From positions 187,452-251,451 of the forward strand of contig FNPS01000006.1 of NCBI GenBank assembly GCA_900107365.1: 64,000 nt of DNA. Direction: 5' to 3'. Every line of letters begins with the position of its first letter. Positions within the stretch are counted from its first letter, which is position 1. This document shows positions 1-8,465 of the stretch, in pieces. The position numbers and the translations under genes are program-made. Below the pieces are notes generated by a model. That model searched no databases. It had not been told where the DNA came from and worked only from the letters and a program-made list of their open reading frames with translations. Source of the stretch: Flavobacterium aquidurense. Its GTDB lineage: Bacteria > Bacteroidota > Bacteroidia > Flavobacteriales > Flavobacteriaceae.

Positions 1-123
1 AAAGGAAACATAGAGTGAAAATCTCTTTAAAAAAGTTCCGGAGGAACGAAATTTTGGTAGCAACGGAATTTATACCGTTGAAATGATAAGCGATCCAAAT
101 AATAGCTCCGTAGGAGCCCATTT

Positions 124-220
124 GCTAGCGCGAGCTTCCAGCTCGTGCCCACAAAGAAAATTATTATTAGAGTTTAAAATTTATAGTTGGAATGTGCACG
201 AGCGGGACGCTCGCGCCAGC
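124..220. repeat. Inverted pair of GC-rich palindromic repeats
   Basis: The segment 124-152 (GCTAGCGCGAGC, then GCTCGTGCCCAC) recurs as a near reverse complement at 194-220 (GTGCACGAGC, then GCTCGCGCCAGC). Each copy is itself an imperfect hairpin. The A+T-rich loop between them holds no gene. The GC content is much higher than in the flanking DNA, as expected of REP-type dispersed elements. Confidence 0.65.
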
Positions 221-279
221 AAAAGAAAAATATAATTAAAATTTCGGAAAATCATAAATCATCTTATGAAACCGATACT

Positions 280-385
280 GCGTGAGGGATAGAAGTGAAA
301 AGCCCGCAGACCAATGCAGTGATAACGAAATTGGTCGAGGACTTGTAACGGATAGCCCGGTTCGCCTTTTTCGGCGAACACGCCC
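280..385 (+). ncRNA. Candidate structured RNA or palindromic element with GATAG internal loop
   Basis: An outer stem GCGTG (280-284) can pair with CACGC (379-383). Inside it lie GGGATAGAAGTG on the 5' side and AACGGATAGCCCG on the 3' side, then an inner hairpin GACCAA/TTGGTC (about 309-336). A side hairpin GTTCGCC/GGCGAAC (360-379) abuts the outer stem. A second element at 10196-10262 has the same GATAGnAGnG...CGGATAGC loop sequences with unrelated stems, which suggests conserved structure. It may belong to a known flavobacterial RNA family, or it may be a mobile palindromic repeat. The strand is uncertain. Confidence 0.4.
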
Positions 386-454
386 AAAATATTTAAGAAT
401 TAAAGCTTTTAAACCTATCGATTCTGATAGGGTTTAGAATAAAAAATAAACATA

Positions 455-481
455 CCTGCAAGGTTTCGAAAACCTTGCAGG
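455..481. repeat. REP-like 27-bp hairpin, diverged relative of the RAYT-flanking REPs
   Basis: CCTGCAAGGTTT and AAACCTTGCAGG form a perfect hairpin. It is preceded by AAACATA, as is one REP at 24278. Length (27 bp), the outer CCT/AGG and the AGGTTT core match the four REP hairpins around the RAYT gene at 24323, but the stem is CCTGCAAGG instead of CCTAACAGG. Confidence 0.6.
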
Positions 482-542
482 AAAAACAAAGAAAAAAAAC
501 TCAGAACCTTAGAATCTCAGGATCTTAGTAACTTAAAAAGAA

Positions 543-3218
543 ATGGCAGAAAAAAGAAGAGACCTTGTATTAGCAGGATTAGAACCATTGATTATTACGC
601 CCGAAAGTGTTTTTGTAAACGTTGGGGAACGTACGAATGTAACAGGTTCGCGAAAATTCCTTCGCTTGATCAAGGAAGAGAAATATGACGAGGCGCTTGA
701 TATTGCAAGACAACAAGTAGAAGGTGGAGCACAAATCATCGATATTAATATGGATGAAGGAATGCTTGATGGGGTTCAGGCAATGACAAAATTCCTGAAT
801 TTAATTGCATCAGAACCGGATATTTCGAGAGTGCCGATTATGATCGACAGCTCGAAATGGGAAATCATCGAAGCGGGTCTTAAAGTAGTACAGGGAAAAA
901 GTGTTGTCAACTCGATTTCACTGAAAGAAGGGGAAGAAGCCTTTATTCATCACGCCAAATTAATCAAACGATACGGAGCTGCGGCTATTATTATGGCTTT
1001 TGACGAAGTAGGTCAGGCGGATAATTTTGACCGAAGAGTCGAAATCTGTCAGCGTTCGTATGATATTTTGGTTAACAAAGTTGGTTTTCCTCCGCAAGAT
1101 ATCATTTTCGATTTAAATATTTTCCCCGTTGCAACCGGAATGGAAGAACATCGCTTAAATGCTTTGGACTTTTTTAGAGGGACAAAATGGGTTAGAGATA
1201 ATTTGCCTCACGCACATATTAGTGGTGGAGTAAGTAACGTTTCATTTTCTTTTAGAGGAAACGATCATGTTCGTGAAGCGATGCACTCGGTGTTTTTATA
1301 CCACGCGATCAAGAACGGGATGACGATGGGAATCGTGAATCCGGAAATGCTTTCGATTTACGATGATATTCCAAAAGATTTATTAGAGCACGTTGAAGAC
1401 GTAATTTTAAATAGACGCGACGATGCAACAGAACGACTTTTGGATTTTGCTGAAAACGTAAAAGGCGAAGTAAAATCAGATGAAAAAGCGATTCAGGAAT
1501 GGCGTTTAGGAACGGTTCAGGAGAGAATTACGCATTCATTAGTAAAAGGAGTTGATGCTTTTATTGAAGAAGATGTTGAAGAAGCGCGTTTAGCGGCTGT
1601 AAAACCTATTGAAGTTATCGAAATCAATTTGATGACGGGAATGAATGTGGTTGGAGATTTATTTGGAAGCGGAAAAATGTTCCTGCCTCAGGTTGTAAAA
1701 TCGGCACGTGTAATGAAAAAAGCCGTTGCTTATTTATTGCCTTATATTGAAGCCAGCAAACAAGCCGGAGACAAACAAGGAAACGGGAAAATCCTGATGG
1801 CGACTGTAAAAGGTGATGTTCACGATATTGGTAAAAATATTGTTTCGGTGGTTTTGGCTTGTAATAACTACGAGATTGTAGATCTTGGCGTTATGGTGCC
1901 TCCGGAAAAAATTATTGCGGCTGCGATTGAACATAATGTTGATATTATTGGACTAAGCGGACTGATCACGCCTTCGCTTGATGAAATGGTTTATCTGGCC
2001 AAAGAATTAGACAAACAAGGAATTAAAATTCCGATTATGATTGGAGGTGCAACAACTTCGCGTGCGCATACCGCCGTGAAAATTGCGCCACAATATAGAG
2101 AAACTGTAATTCACGTAAACGATGCTTCGCGCGCCGTGACAGTGGCAGGAAATCTATTGGATCATAACCGTAAAATATATGCAAGCGATATTCGTGCAGA
2201 ATACGATTCGTTTAGAGAAACGTTTTTAAATCGTTCGAGAGATAAAAACTTCTTAAGTATTGAAGATGCCCGTAAAAATAAAATGCAATTAGACTGGAGC
2301 GAATACACTCCAACAAAACCAAAATTTATTGGAAAACAAACCGTTGAGGTTGATCTGGATGTTCTGGTTCCGTATATCGACTGGACGCCATTTTTTCAGA
2401 CGTGGGAATTGCACGGAAAATATCCTGCAATTTTAACGGATGAGGTTGTGGGTAAAGAAGCAACTTCTCTTTTTGCAGATGCTCAGGCGATGCTTAAAGT
2501 AATTTTGGCTGAGAAAAAACTACAAGCAAAAGGTATTTACGGCATTTTTCCTGCGAATCAGGTTGATGATGACGATATCGAATTGCGTGATGAAAACGGA
2601 AAAGTTTTAGAGAAATTCTTAACGCTTCGTCAGCAATCACAAAAAACAAAAGGCGCTCCGAATATCGCATTGTCTGATTTTATTCTTCCAAAAGAAAGCG
2701 GAATAGAAGATTATATGGGAGCTTTTTGTGTGACAACCGGTTTTGGTGTAGACGAATGGGCGGCTGAATTTGAGAAGGATTTGGATGATTATAATTCGAT
2801 TATGGTTAAGGCATTGGCCGATCGTTTTGCTGAGGCTTTCGCCGAATATCTTCACGAAAGAGTACGTAAAGATTTCTGGGGTTATGATAGAGAAGAATCT
2901 TTAACAAACGAAGAATTGATTAAAGAAACTTATAAGGGAATTCGTCCGGCGCCAGGATATCCGGCTTGTCCTGATCACCTGGAGAAACCAACGATTTGGA
3001 AACTTTTAAATGTAGCCGAAGAAATTGGAGTAACGTTGACAGAAAGCATGGCGATGTGGCCAGCTTCTTCTGTTTCGGGATATTATTTCGGAAATCCAAA
3101 AAGCAGGTATTTCGGACTCGGAAAAATAAAAGAAGATCAGGTAGTAGATTACGCCAAACGACGCAGCGTCTCCACTGAATACGCATCAAAATGGTTAAAC
3201 CCTAATATAGCAGATTAA
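543..3218 (+). CDS. metH: Methionine synthase, cobalamin-dependent, lacking the homocysteine domain
   Basis: This cytosolic enzyme transfers the methyl group of 5-methyltetrahydrofolate to homocysteine through methylcobalamin. The 891-residue product begins directly with the pterin-binding domain (residues about 10-290, [13 protein letters not shown] near the start). A helical cap and the cobalamin Rossmann domain follow, with DVHDIG supplying the cobalt-ligating histidine at about residue 427. The C-terminal part is the AdoMet reactivation domain ([19 protein letters not shown] near the end). The roughly 330-residue homocysteine/zinc domain of full-length MetH is absent. In flavobacteria it is commonly a separate gene, presumably left of this window. 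MetF follows 71 bp downstream. The ATG at 543 follows an A-rich leader. Confidence 0.93.
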   Translation: MAEKRRDLVLAGLEPLIITPESVFVNVGERTNVTGSRKFLRLIKEEKYDEALDIARQQVEGGAQIIDINMDEGMLDGVQAMTKFLNLIASEPDISRVPIMIDSSKWEIIEAGLKVVQGKSVVNSISLKEGEEAFIHHAKLIKRYGAAAIIMAFDEVGQADNFDRRVEICQRSYDILVNKVGFPPQDIIFDLNIFPVATGMEEHRLNALDFFRGTKWVRDNLPHAHISGGVSNVSFSFRGNDHVREAMHSVFLYHAIKNGMTMGIVNPEMLSIYDDIPKDLLEHVEDVILNRRDDATERLLDFAENVKGEVKSDEKAIQEWRLGTVQERITHSLVKGVDAFIEEDVEEARLAAVKPIEVIEINLMTGMNVVGDLFGSGKMFLPQVVKSARVMKKAVAYLLPYIEASKQAGDKQGNGKILMATVKGDVHDIGKNIVSVVLACNNYEIVDLGVMVPPEKIIAAAIEHNVDIIGLSGLITPSLDEMVYLAKELDKQGIKIPIMIGGATTSRAHTAVKIAPQYRETVIHVNDASRAVTVAGNLLDHNRKIYASDIRAEYDSFRETFLNRSRDKNFLSIEDARKNKMQLDWSEYTPTKPKFIGKQTVEVDLDVLVPYIDWTPFFQTWELHGKYPAILTDEVVGKEATSLFADAQAMLKVILAEKKLQAKGIYGIFPANQVDDDDIELRDENGKVLEKFLTLRQQSQKTKGAPNIALSDFILPKESGIEDYMGAFCVTTGFGVDEWAAEFEKDLDDYNSIMVKALADRFAEAFAEYLHERVRKDFWGYDREESLTNEELIKETYKGIRPAPGYPACPDHLEKPTIWKLLNVAEEIGVTLTESMAMWPASSVSGYYFGNPKSRYFGLGKIKEDQVVDYAKRRSVSTEYASKWLNPNIAD

Positions 3219-3289
3219 ATTAGTCGAAAGTCATAAAGTCCGAAAGGAAAGACTTTAGACTTTAGACTTTACAACTTTAAGACTTAATA

Positions 3290-4246
3290 ATGAAAGTAAC
3301 AGAACATATAGAAAACGCCAAAGGAAATACCTTATTCTCATTTGAACTTATTCCGCCTCAAAAAGGGAAAAGCATTCAGGAATTATACGATAATATTGAT
3401 CCGTTAATGGAGTTTAAACCGCCGTTTATTGATGTAACGACTTCTCGCGAAGAGTATATTTATATTGATAAAGGAAACGGACTTTTAGATAAGAAATTGA
3501 CTCGTATGCGTCCGGGAACGCTTGGAATCTGCGCTTCTATAAAACATAAATACAATGTAGATACTGTACCGCATTTGCTTTGCGGAGGCTTCACACAGGA
3601 AGAAACAGAATACATGTTGGTTGATTGTCAATATTTGGGAATTACTAATGTAATGGCGCTTCGTGGCGATGCCATGAAAGACGAACAATCTTTTGTTCCT
3701 AAAGTTGGAGGTAACCATTTTGCTATAGATTTGGTAAAACAAATCAATAATTTAAATTGTGGAAAATACCTTCATGAAGTTATGGATGCCGACAATAAAG
3801 CCGATTTTTGTATTGGTGTTGCGGGATATCCGGAGAAGCATTTAGAATCTCCTTCATTACAATCTGATTTAAAGCGATTAAAAGAAAAAGTTGATGCAGG
3901 TGCTGATTATGTAGTAACGCAGATGTTTTTTGACAATGCTAAATATTTTGAGTTTGTCAAAAAAGCAAGAGAAATAGGTATCACAATTCCGATTATTCCT
4001 GGAATTAAACCTATTGCTGTTCAAAGACACTTACAGATTTTACCACAGATTTTCAGAATCGATTTACCAGAAGATTTAATTGATGCTGTCGATAAATGTA
4101 AAAATAATGCTGAAATCAAACAAGTCGGAATCGAGTGGGCGATTCAGCAATCTCTTGAACTAAAAGCAGCAGGAGTTCCGGTTTTGCATTATTATTCAAT
4201 GGGTAAATCTGAGAATATTCGCCAGATCGCGAGTCAGATTTTTTAA
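3290..4246 (+). CDS. metF: 5,10-methylenetetrahydrofolate reductase
   Basis: This flavoenzyme reduces 5,10-methylene-THF to 5-methyl-THF, the methyl donor used by the MetH encoded just upstream. At 318 residues it has the normal length for bacterial MetF. The TIM-barrel pattern is readable: SFELIPPQKG near the N-terminus, the conserved FCIGVAGYPEKH near residue 180, and DAGADYVVTQMFFDN near residue 205. The same-strand order and the 71-bp gap suggest co-transcription with metH. The gap carries a period-7 AGACTTT tract (3250-3285) directly before the ATG. Confidence 0.95.
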   Translation: MKVTEHIENAKGNTLFSFELIPPQKGKSIQELYDNIDPLMEFKPPFIDVTTSREEYIYIDKGNGLLDKKLTRMRPGTLGICASIKHKYNVDTVPHLLCGGFTQEETEYMLVDCQYLGITNVMALRGDAMKDEQSFVPKVGGNHFAIDLVKQINNLNCGKYLHEVMDADNKADFCIGVAGYPEKHLESPSLQSDLKRLKEKVDAGADYVVTQMFFDNAKYFEFVKKAREIGITIPIIPGIKPIAVQRHLQILPQIFRIDLPEDLIDAVDKCKNNAEIKQVGIEWAIQQSLELKAAGVPVLHYYSMGKSENIRQIASQIF

Positions 4247-4282
4247 GAGTTTAGCTTAAACAAACTGTAATAACTTACAGTA

Positions 4283-4433
4283 TGTCATTCCGAGGAACGA
4301 GGAATCCCCGCAAGTAGCTCGACAAAGATTGTCGATTTTGTTGGCGGAGTTTCTTGTGGGGATTCTCCTCCGTCGGAATGACAAACATTGCTTTTAAACT
4401 CTAGTGTGGTTGCTTCGTTCCTCGCAATGACAA
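4283..4433. repeat. MITE-like repeat with TGTCATTsCGAGGAACGA termini
   Basis: TGTCATTCCGAGGAACGAGG at 4283-4302 is mirrored by GTCGGAATGACA at 4372-4383, and again by TTCGTTCCTCGCAATGACA ending at 4433. The interior contains CCCCGCAAGTAGCTCGACAAAG and is itself palindromic. A diverged copy lies at 39764-39865. It encodes nothing visible and is probably a dispersed non-autonomous repeat. Confidence 0.6.
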
Positions 4434-4491
4434 ACAAGTTTGGAATTTGGTCCCGAGGCTTCGGGATTAATTGGAATTTAATTTTAGTTTT

Positions 4492-5148
4492 ATGGAAAAA
4501 GAAGAATTACAAGCAATCGCGGCTCAGTTAAAACATCCAACAGGAGAAAAAGGGATAGAAATGGCCAACATGATGCATGAAACCAACATCAACATGACGC
4601 ATCATTCTATTCAAAATTTAAATATAAAAAGTGGAAATTCTATTTTAGAATTAGGTCATGGAAATGCGGGACATGTCGAATTTATATTCGAACAAGCTGA
4701 AAACTTAAAATACTACGGACTCGAAATGTCTGAATTAATGTTTCAGGAAGCGCGCCAGATCAACAGAAATTTTGTCTCTCAAAAACAAGCTTTCTTTTCG
4801 GTTTATGACGGAAACGCAGTTCCGTTTCAGGATGCCTTTTTAGACAAAATATTCACGGTTAATACTATTTATTTTTGGCAGGAACCAGAAAAATTGCTTT
4901 CAGAAATATACAGGGTTTTAAAACCAAATGGCGTTTTCTGTATCACTTTTGCAGAAGAAAGTTTCATGAAACAGCTTCCGTTTACGAAATATGAATTTGA
5001 ACTTTACAGCACTGAAAAAGTAGAGCAATTAGTCCAAAAAACAGCTTTCAAAATCTTATACAAAGAGACTTTAACCGAAAAAGTAAAAACCAGAACAGGA
5101 GAATTAGTTGATCGGGACTTTACTACGATTGTTTTAGAAAAGGAGTAG
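4492..5148 (+). CDS. Class I SAM-dependent methyltransferase
   Basis: A 218-residue cytosolic protein of the UbiE/type 11 methyltransferase family. Motif I is readable as ILELGHGNAGHVEF (about residues 49-62), a slight variant of ELGxGxG. YYGLEMSELMFQEA follows as the acidic ribose-binding segment, then FTVNTIYFW and a post-motif LLSEIYRVLKPNGVF. The substrate cannot be read from sequence. I take the ATG at 4492 rather than an in-frame TTG at 4471, because the family pattern starts with MEKEELQAIA. It stands alone between repeat-containing spacers, with no clear operon partner. Confidence 0.82.
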   Translation: MEKEELQAIAAQLKHPTGEKGIEMANMMHETNINMTHHSIQNLNIKSGNSILELGHGNAGHVEFIFEQAENLKYYGLEMSELMFQEARQINRNFVSQKQAFFSVYDGNAVPFQDAFLDKIFTVNTIYFWQEPEKLLSEIYRVLKPNGVFCITFAEESFMKQLPFTKYEFELYSTEKVEQLVQKTAFKILYKETLTEKVKTRTGELVDRDFTTIVLEKE

Positions 5149-5366
5149 CTTGTTAAATTCGTTCATGATTTTTTGCTACTGATTTACTTCCTCTATTCGC
5201 TATCGCTCAGGTCACAGATTTTCAAAGATTCAGGAAATCATTTAAAATTATTTTAATCTGTGGCATTAAAAAAAAATCAGATAGTTTTTGAACTCTTTTT
5301 TTGAGTAATTTAATTGATTCTTATTTCACGTTTCCATTTCCGAAAATCCTAATACTTTAAAAAATT

Positions 5367-6590
5367 ATGGAGGTTAAAAAAATCAATTTTCTCAAAAGTT
5401 ATAGCAGCATTTTATTACTTCTAGGCGGTATTATTCTCGGAAGTATTTTAGGGTTATTTTATGGTAAAGATGTCTTGGTTATAAAACCACTCGGAGATAT
5501 TTTCCTAAACTTACTTTTTACAGCCATTATTCCACTTATATTTTTTACAATTGCTTCTTCAATTGCCAATTTAGAACGTACAGAAAAATTAGGCAAGTTA
5601 TTCCTTGTAATGATTGTTGTTTTTTTAGCAACGATTCTGATTTCTGCCATCGTAATGATTTTGGCCGTTTATCTTTTTCCAATTCATCAAAATATCATCA
5701 TTTCTAAAGTTCCGATAGAAAATATAAAATCGGGAACTATTGGAGATCAAATAGCGCAATTGCTTACGGTAAATGATTTCTTCGAATTATTGTCCCGAAA
5801 AAGTATGCTCGCTTTGATTATATTTTCTTTTTTAATTGGATTTGCAAGTTTGCATTCGGGAGAAAAAGGAAGTGCTTTTAGAAGTTTTCTGGATTCAGGA
5901 AATGAAGTCATGAAACAGCTTTTGAATATGATTATGAAATTGGCACCAATTGGTTTGGGTGCTTATTTTGCGTATCAGGTTGGGGTTTTTGGACCGCAGT
6001 TATTCGGTGTTTATGCCAAGCCTTTGGGAGTTTATTATGCCGCTTGTGTATTTTACTTCATAGTGTTTTTTAGTTTATACGCTTTGGTTGCCGGAGGAAA
6101 AAGAGCTCTTATAGTATTTTGGAGCAACAATATTACGCCCGCTTTAACCGCAGTTGGAACCTGCAGCAGTATTGCAACGATTCCAGCAAATCTTGAAGCG
6201 GCTGAAAAAATGAACATACCAAAACATGTTCGGAATCTGGTTATTCCACTTGGAGCGCCTTTGCATAAAGACGGATCGAGCATGTCTTCGATTTTAAAAA
6301 TAACCGTTCTTTTTGCCATGTTTGGAAAAGATTTTACAGCACCTTCAACCATACTATTGGCATTAGGAATTACCGTAATCGTTTCAATAGTCGAAGGCGG
6401 AATTCTGAACGGAGGTTATATCGGAGAAGTTTTGGCCATAACCGTTTATGGATTGCCAATGGAGCAAGCTTTGCCAGTCGCCATGATTTTAGGAACATTA
6501 GTAGATCCAATTGCGACTTTATTGAACGTAAATGGCGATTTGATTTGTTCGATGATGATTTCGCGGTTTTCTGAAAAGACTAAATGGTAA
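5367..6590 (+). CDS. Dicarboxylate/amino acid:cation symporter (DAACS family)
   Basis: An integral inner-membrane transporter of 407 residues with about eight hydrophobic segments, in the range of GltP/DctA proteins. The serine-rich hairpin signature appears as GTCSSIATIP near residue 265, followed by VIPLGAPLHKDGSSM, the conserved family segment around the substrate site. Near the C-terminus, LVDPIATLLNVNGD carries the cation/substrate-site asparagine and aspartate region. It probably imports a C4-dicarboxylate or acidic amino acid with Na+ or H+; sequence alone does not decide. A PLP decarboxylase follows 32 bp downstream on the same strand, so the two may share a transcript. Confidence 0.88.
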   Translation: MEVKKINFLKSYSSILLLLGGIILGSILGLFYGKDVLVIKPLGDIFLNLLFTAIIPLIFFTIASSIANLERTEKLGKLFLVMIVVFLATILISAIVMILAVYLFPIHQNIIISKVPIENIKSGTIGDQIAQLLTVNDFFELLSRKSMLALIIFSFLIGFASLHSGEKGSAFRSFLDSGNEVMKQLLNMIMKLAPIGLGAYFAYQVGVFGPQLFGVYAKPLGVYYAACVFYFIVFFSLYALVAGGKRALIVFWSNNITPALTAVGTCSSIATIPANLEAAEKMNIPKHVRNLVIPLGAPLHKDGSSMSSILKITVLFAMFGKDFTAPSTILLALGITVIVSIVEGGILNGGYIGEVLAITVYGLPMEQALPVAMILGTLVDPIATLLNVNGDLICSMMISRFSEKTKW

Positions 6591-6622
6591 AATAAGATTT
6601 ATAACTATTTCAAAATAAAATA

Positions 6623-8032
6623 ATGAATTCAGTATTACAACACGATCTAAACGATTTCGAAAATATCTTAGAAAAGACAAAACAACAAGGAATAGCTTTT
6701 TTGAATAATCTCGAAAACGTTCCCACTTCTACTAAAAATTCAATTGATCCAACCAGAGAGTTAAACGAATTAGGTTTGGGTTCATTGGCTGCATTAGAAG
6801 AATTTAATGAAAGGTTAGCGCCTTTATTGGTAAGTTCGCCAGGTCCTAGATATTGGGGATTTGTAACAGGAGGATCAACGCCGGCTTCCATTGTGGGTGA
6901 TTGGCTGGCTTCCGTTTACGATCAAAATACACAGGCTGTGAAAGCTCAGGGCGGAGTCTCTGCTTTAATAGAATTTGAAACTATTAATTTAGTACTTCAG
7001 TTATTAAAACTGCCAGATACTTTTTTAGGCGGATTTGTAACCGGAGCAACGATGTCAAATTTCACTTGCCTGGGAGTGGCAAGACAATGGTTTGGAAAGC
7101 AATTTGGAAAAGATTTTGCTAAAAACGGAATATCAGAAACAATCAATATTCTGACTGCGACGCCGCATTCGTCATCGATTAAATCATTGGCGATGTTAGG
7201 AATTGGGAGTAATAATTATACCACATTAAAAACAATTGAAGGCAATCGCGAAGCAATTGATATTGCCGATTTAGAGAAAAACATTGAAAGTTTAAACAGA
7301 AAGCCTTTTATCTTAATTTCAAGTGCCGGAACTGTAAACACAGCAGATTTTGATGATTTTAAAGCAATTTCAAAGTTAAAAGAAAAATATAGTTTTTGGT
7401 GGCATATTGATGCTGCTTTTGGAGGATTTGCTGCCGTTTCAGATAAGTTTAAACATTTTGTAGACGGTTGGGAAGGAGCGGACAGCATTACAATTGATTG
7501 TCATAAATGGTTGAATGTACCTTATGAAAGTGCTTTTTATTTAATCAAAAAAGAACATGCAAGTTTGCAAATAGAAACCTTTCAGAATTCGAATGCACCG
7601 TATTTAGGAAATCCGTTAGAGAATTTTAATTACCTGAATGTATTGCCCGAAAATTCCAGACGTTTAAGAGCGTTGCCTGTTTGGTTTTCTTTATTGGCGT
7701 ATGGTAAAGAAGGGTTTTGTGATATTGTTGAAAATAGCGCTTCAATGGCGCTTCAATTTGGCAATGAATTGATTGAAGATGGAAATTTTGAATTGCTGGC
7801 CCCAATCCGTTTAAATAATGTTTGTTTTACTTTGAAGGGGAGTCACAATCAGGAAAAAGTAAATGAATTTTTGACACTTTTAAATGACAAAGGAAAAGTT
7901 TTTATGACGCCAACGGTTTATCAAAATCGTAAAGGAATAAGAGCCTCATTTGTGAACTGGCGTACAACAGAGGAAGATATAAAAATAGTAATTGAAGAAA
8001 TGAAAGAAACTATTTTGGATTTAGAGATCTAA
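6623..8032 (+). CDS. PLP-dependent group II decarboxylase
   Basis: A 469-residue cytosolic enzyme of the aromatic-amino-acid/glutamate decarboxylase family (PLP fold type I). The Schiff-base lysine is K295 in ITIDCHKWLNVPY, and IDAAFGG upstream carries the aspartate that contacts the pyridine nitrogen. PRYWGFVTGGSTPASIVGD near residue 75 is a typical family segment. The substrate could be an aromatic amino acid, a glutamate-like acid or another amino acid. The adjacent symporter could supply it, which is inference only. A strong hairpin terminator begins 6 bp after the stop. Confidence 0.85.
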   Translation: MNSVLQHDLNDFENILEKTKQQGIAFLNNLENVPTSTKNSIDPTRELNELGLGSLAALEEFNERLAPLLVSSPGPRYWGFVTGGSTPASIVGDWLASVYDQNTQAVKAQGGVSALIEFETINLVLQLLKLPDTFLGGFVTGATMSNFTCLGVARQWFGKQFGKDFAKNGISETINILTATPHSSSIKSLAMLGIGSNNYTTLKTIEGNREAIDIADLEKNIESLNRKPFILISSAGTVNTADFDDFKAISKLKEKYSFWWHIDAAFGGFAAVSDKFKHFVDGWEGADSITIDCHKWLNVPYESAFYLIKKEHASLQIETFQNSNAPYLGNPLENFNYLNVLPENSRRLRALPVWFSLLAYGKEGFCDIVENSASMALQFGNELIEDGNFELLAPIRLNNVCFTLKGSHNQEKVNEFLTLLNDKGKVFMTPTVYQNRKGIRASFVNWRTTEEDIKIVIEEMKETILDLEI

Positions 8033-8037
8033 TAAAA

Positions 8038-8066
8038 AAAGAGCCTGTTGAACAGACAGGCTCTTT
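8038..8066. terminator. Bidirectional terminator between the decarboxylase and the 8142-8213 ORF
   Basis: AAAGAGCCTGT and ACAGGCTCTTT form an 11-bp stem with A and T tracts on both sides, so it can act in both directions. It lies 6 bp after the decarboxylase stop. On the minus strand it would end a transcript starting near 8235. Confidence 0.85.
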
Positions 8067-8141
8067 ACTAACATCAAAAAAAAACAAAAAAACAAGGATT
8101 AAAAAAACAAAAAAAAAGTATTTCTGACTTGTGTTTTATAA

Positions 8142-8213
8142 TTAAAGACAATTAAAAAATTGACTTGCTTTATAAATTAATATTAAAATTAGGAGAACAA
8201 TTATATTCGTCAT
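8142..8213 (-). CDS. Putative 23-residue membrane peptide
   Basis: An ATG at 8213 opens a 23-codon frame, MTNIIVLLILILIYK followed by eight residues with one cysteine. It is almost entirely a single predicted membrane helix. A perfect TAnnTTTG promoter motif (TATATTTG, 8241-8248 on the minus strand) lies 28 bp upstream, and a T-tailed terminator hairpin (8038-8066) lies downstream, giving a self-contained unit of about 200 nt. Translation is unproven: in AT-rich DNA a short hydrophobic frame can arise by chance, and the transcript could instead be a non-coding RNA. Confidence 0.35.
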   Translation of the reverse strand: MTNIIVLLILILIYKASQFFNCL

Positions 8214-8240
8214 TGTACTTTTAATTTGATTACGATGAGG

Positions 8241-8248
8241 CAAATATA
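8241..8248 (-). promoter_or_regulatory. Promoter -7 element of the minus-strand unit before gldA
   Basis: TATATTTG on the minus strand matches the Bacteroidota -7 consensus TAnnTTTG exactly. No annotated gene would be served by it other than the 23-codon frame at 8142-8213. The -33 element is weak. Confidence 0.45.
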
Positions 8249-8395
8249 ATACTATTTGTAATAAGTCTAAATAAAAACAATAAAAAATTGATTAAAAAAT
8301 ACTTAACCAATTGGATGTTAATGGTTTTACTTTTAAAATAATTTTATATCATTTTAAGGTTTGAAAATATAAACATCTGATAAGGTATAAAAGCA
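8249..8395. other. AT-rich spacer, nothing recognised
   Basis: A 147-bp AT-rich stretch within the 433-bp gene-poor gap 8033-8465. It holds no ORF, repeat or hairpin that I can support. Confidence 0.6.
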
Positions 8396-8426
8396 AAAAG
8401 ACGCTCTGTAAAAGAGCGTCTTTTTA
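8396..8426. terminator. Terminator of gldA
   Basis: AAAAAGACGCTC and GAGCGTCTTTTT form a perfect stem with a 7-nt loop. On the minus strand it lies about 40 bp past the gldA stop. A GACTGA-type period tract (8431-8465) sits between the stop and the hairpin. Confidence 0.85.
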
Positions 8427-8465
8427 TGTTAACTGAGATTGAGAACTGAGACTGAGACTGAAAAC

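Larger units (their letters stand above)
1..542. other. Gene-free strip of short palindromic elements upstream of metH
   Basis: No convincing gene lies here. From left to right I see small hairpins (GTTCCGGAGGAAC at 36-48, and CAACGG/CCGTTG within 61-81), a short AGCTCCGTAGGAGC palindrome near 104-117, a pair of inverted GC-rich elements (124-152 and 194-220), a structured element (280-385), a 27-bp REP-like hairpin (455-481), and a period-8 tract (502-533) directly before the metH start. I found no S-box or cobalamin riboswitch consensus. The strip looks like a landing zone for dispersed repeats. Confidence 0.7.

Noticed and set aside
1..542. SAM or cobalamin riboswitch in the metH leader
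   Set aside because: None of the conserved S-box or B12-box words can be found. The structure present matches a dispersed element that also occurs away from any met leader.
2920..3189. Minus-strand and alternative plus-strand frames inside metH (also at 1734-1934 and 2637-2855)
   Set aside because: They are antisense or off-frame shadows of metH, with no family resemblance and no promoter.
4471..4491. TTG start for the methyltransferase
   Set aside because: It would add seven hydrophobic residues not expected in the family. The ATG at 4492 gives a normal N-terminus.
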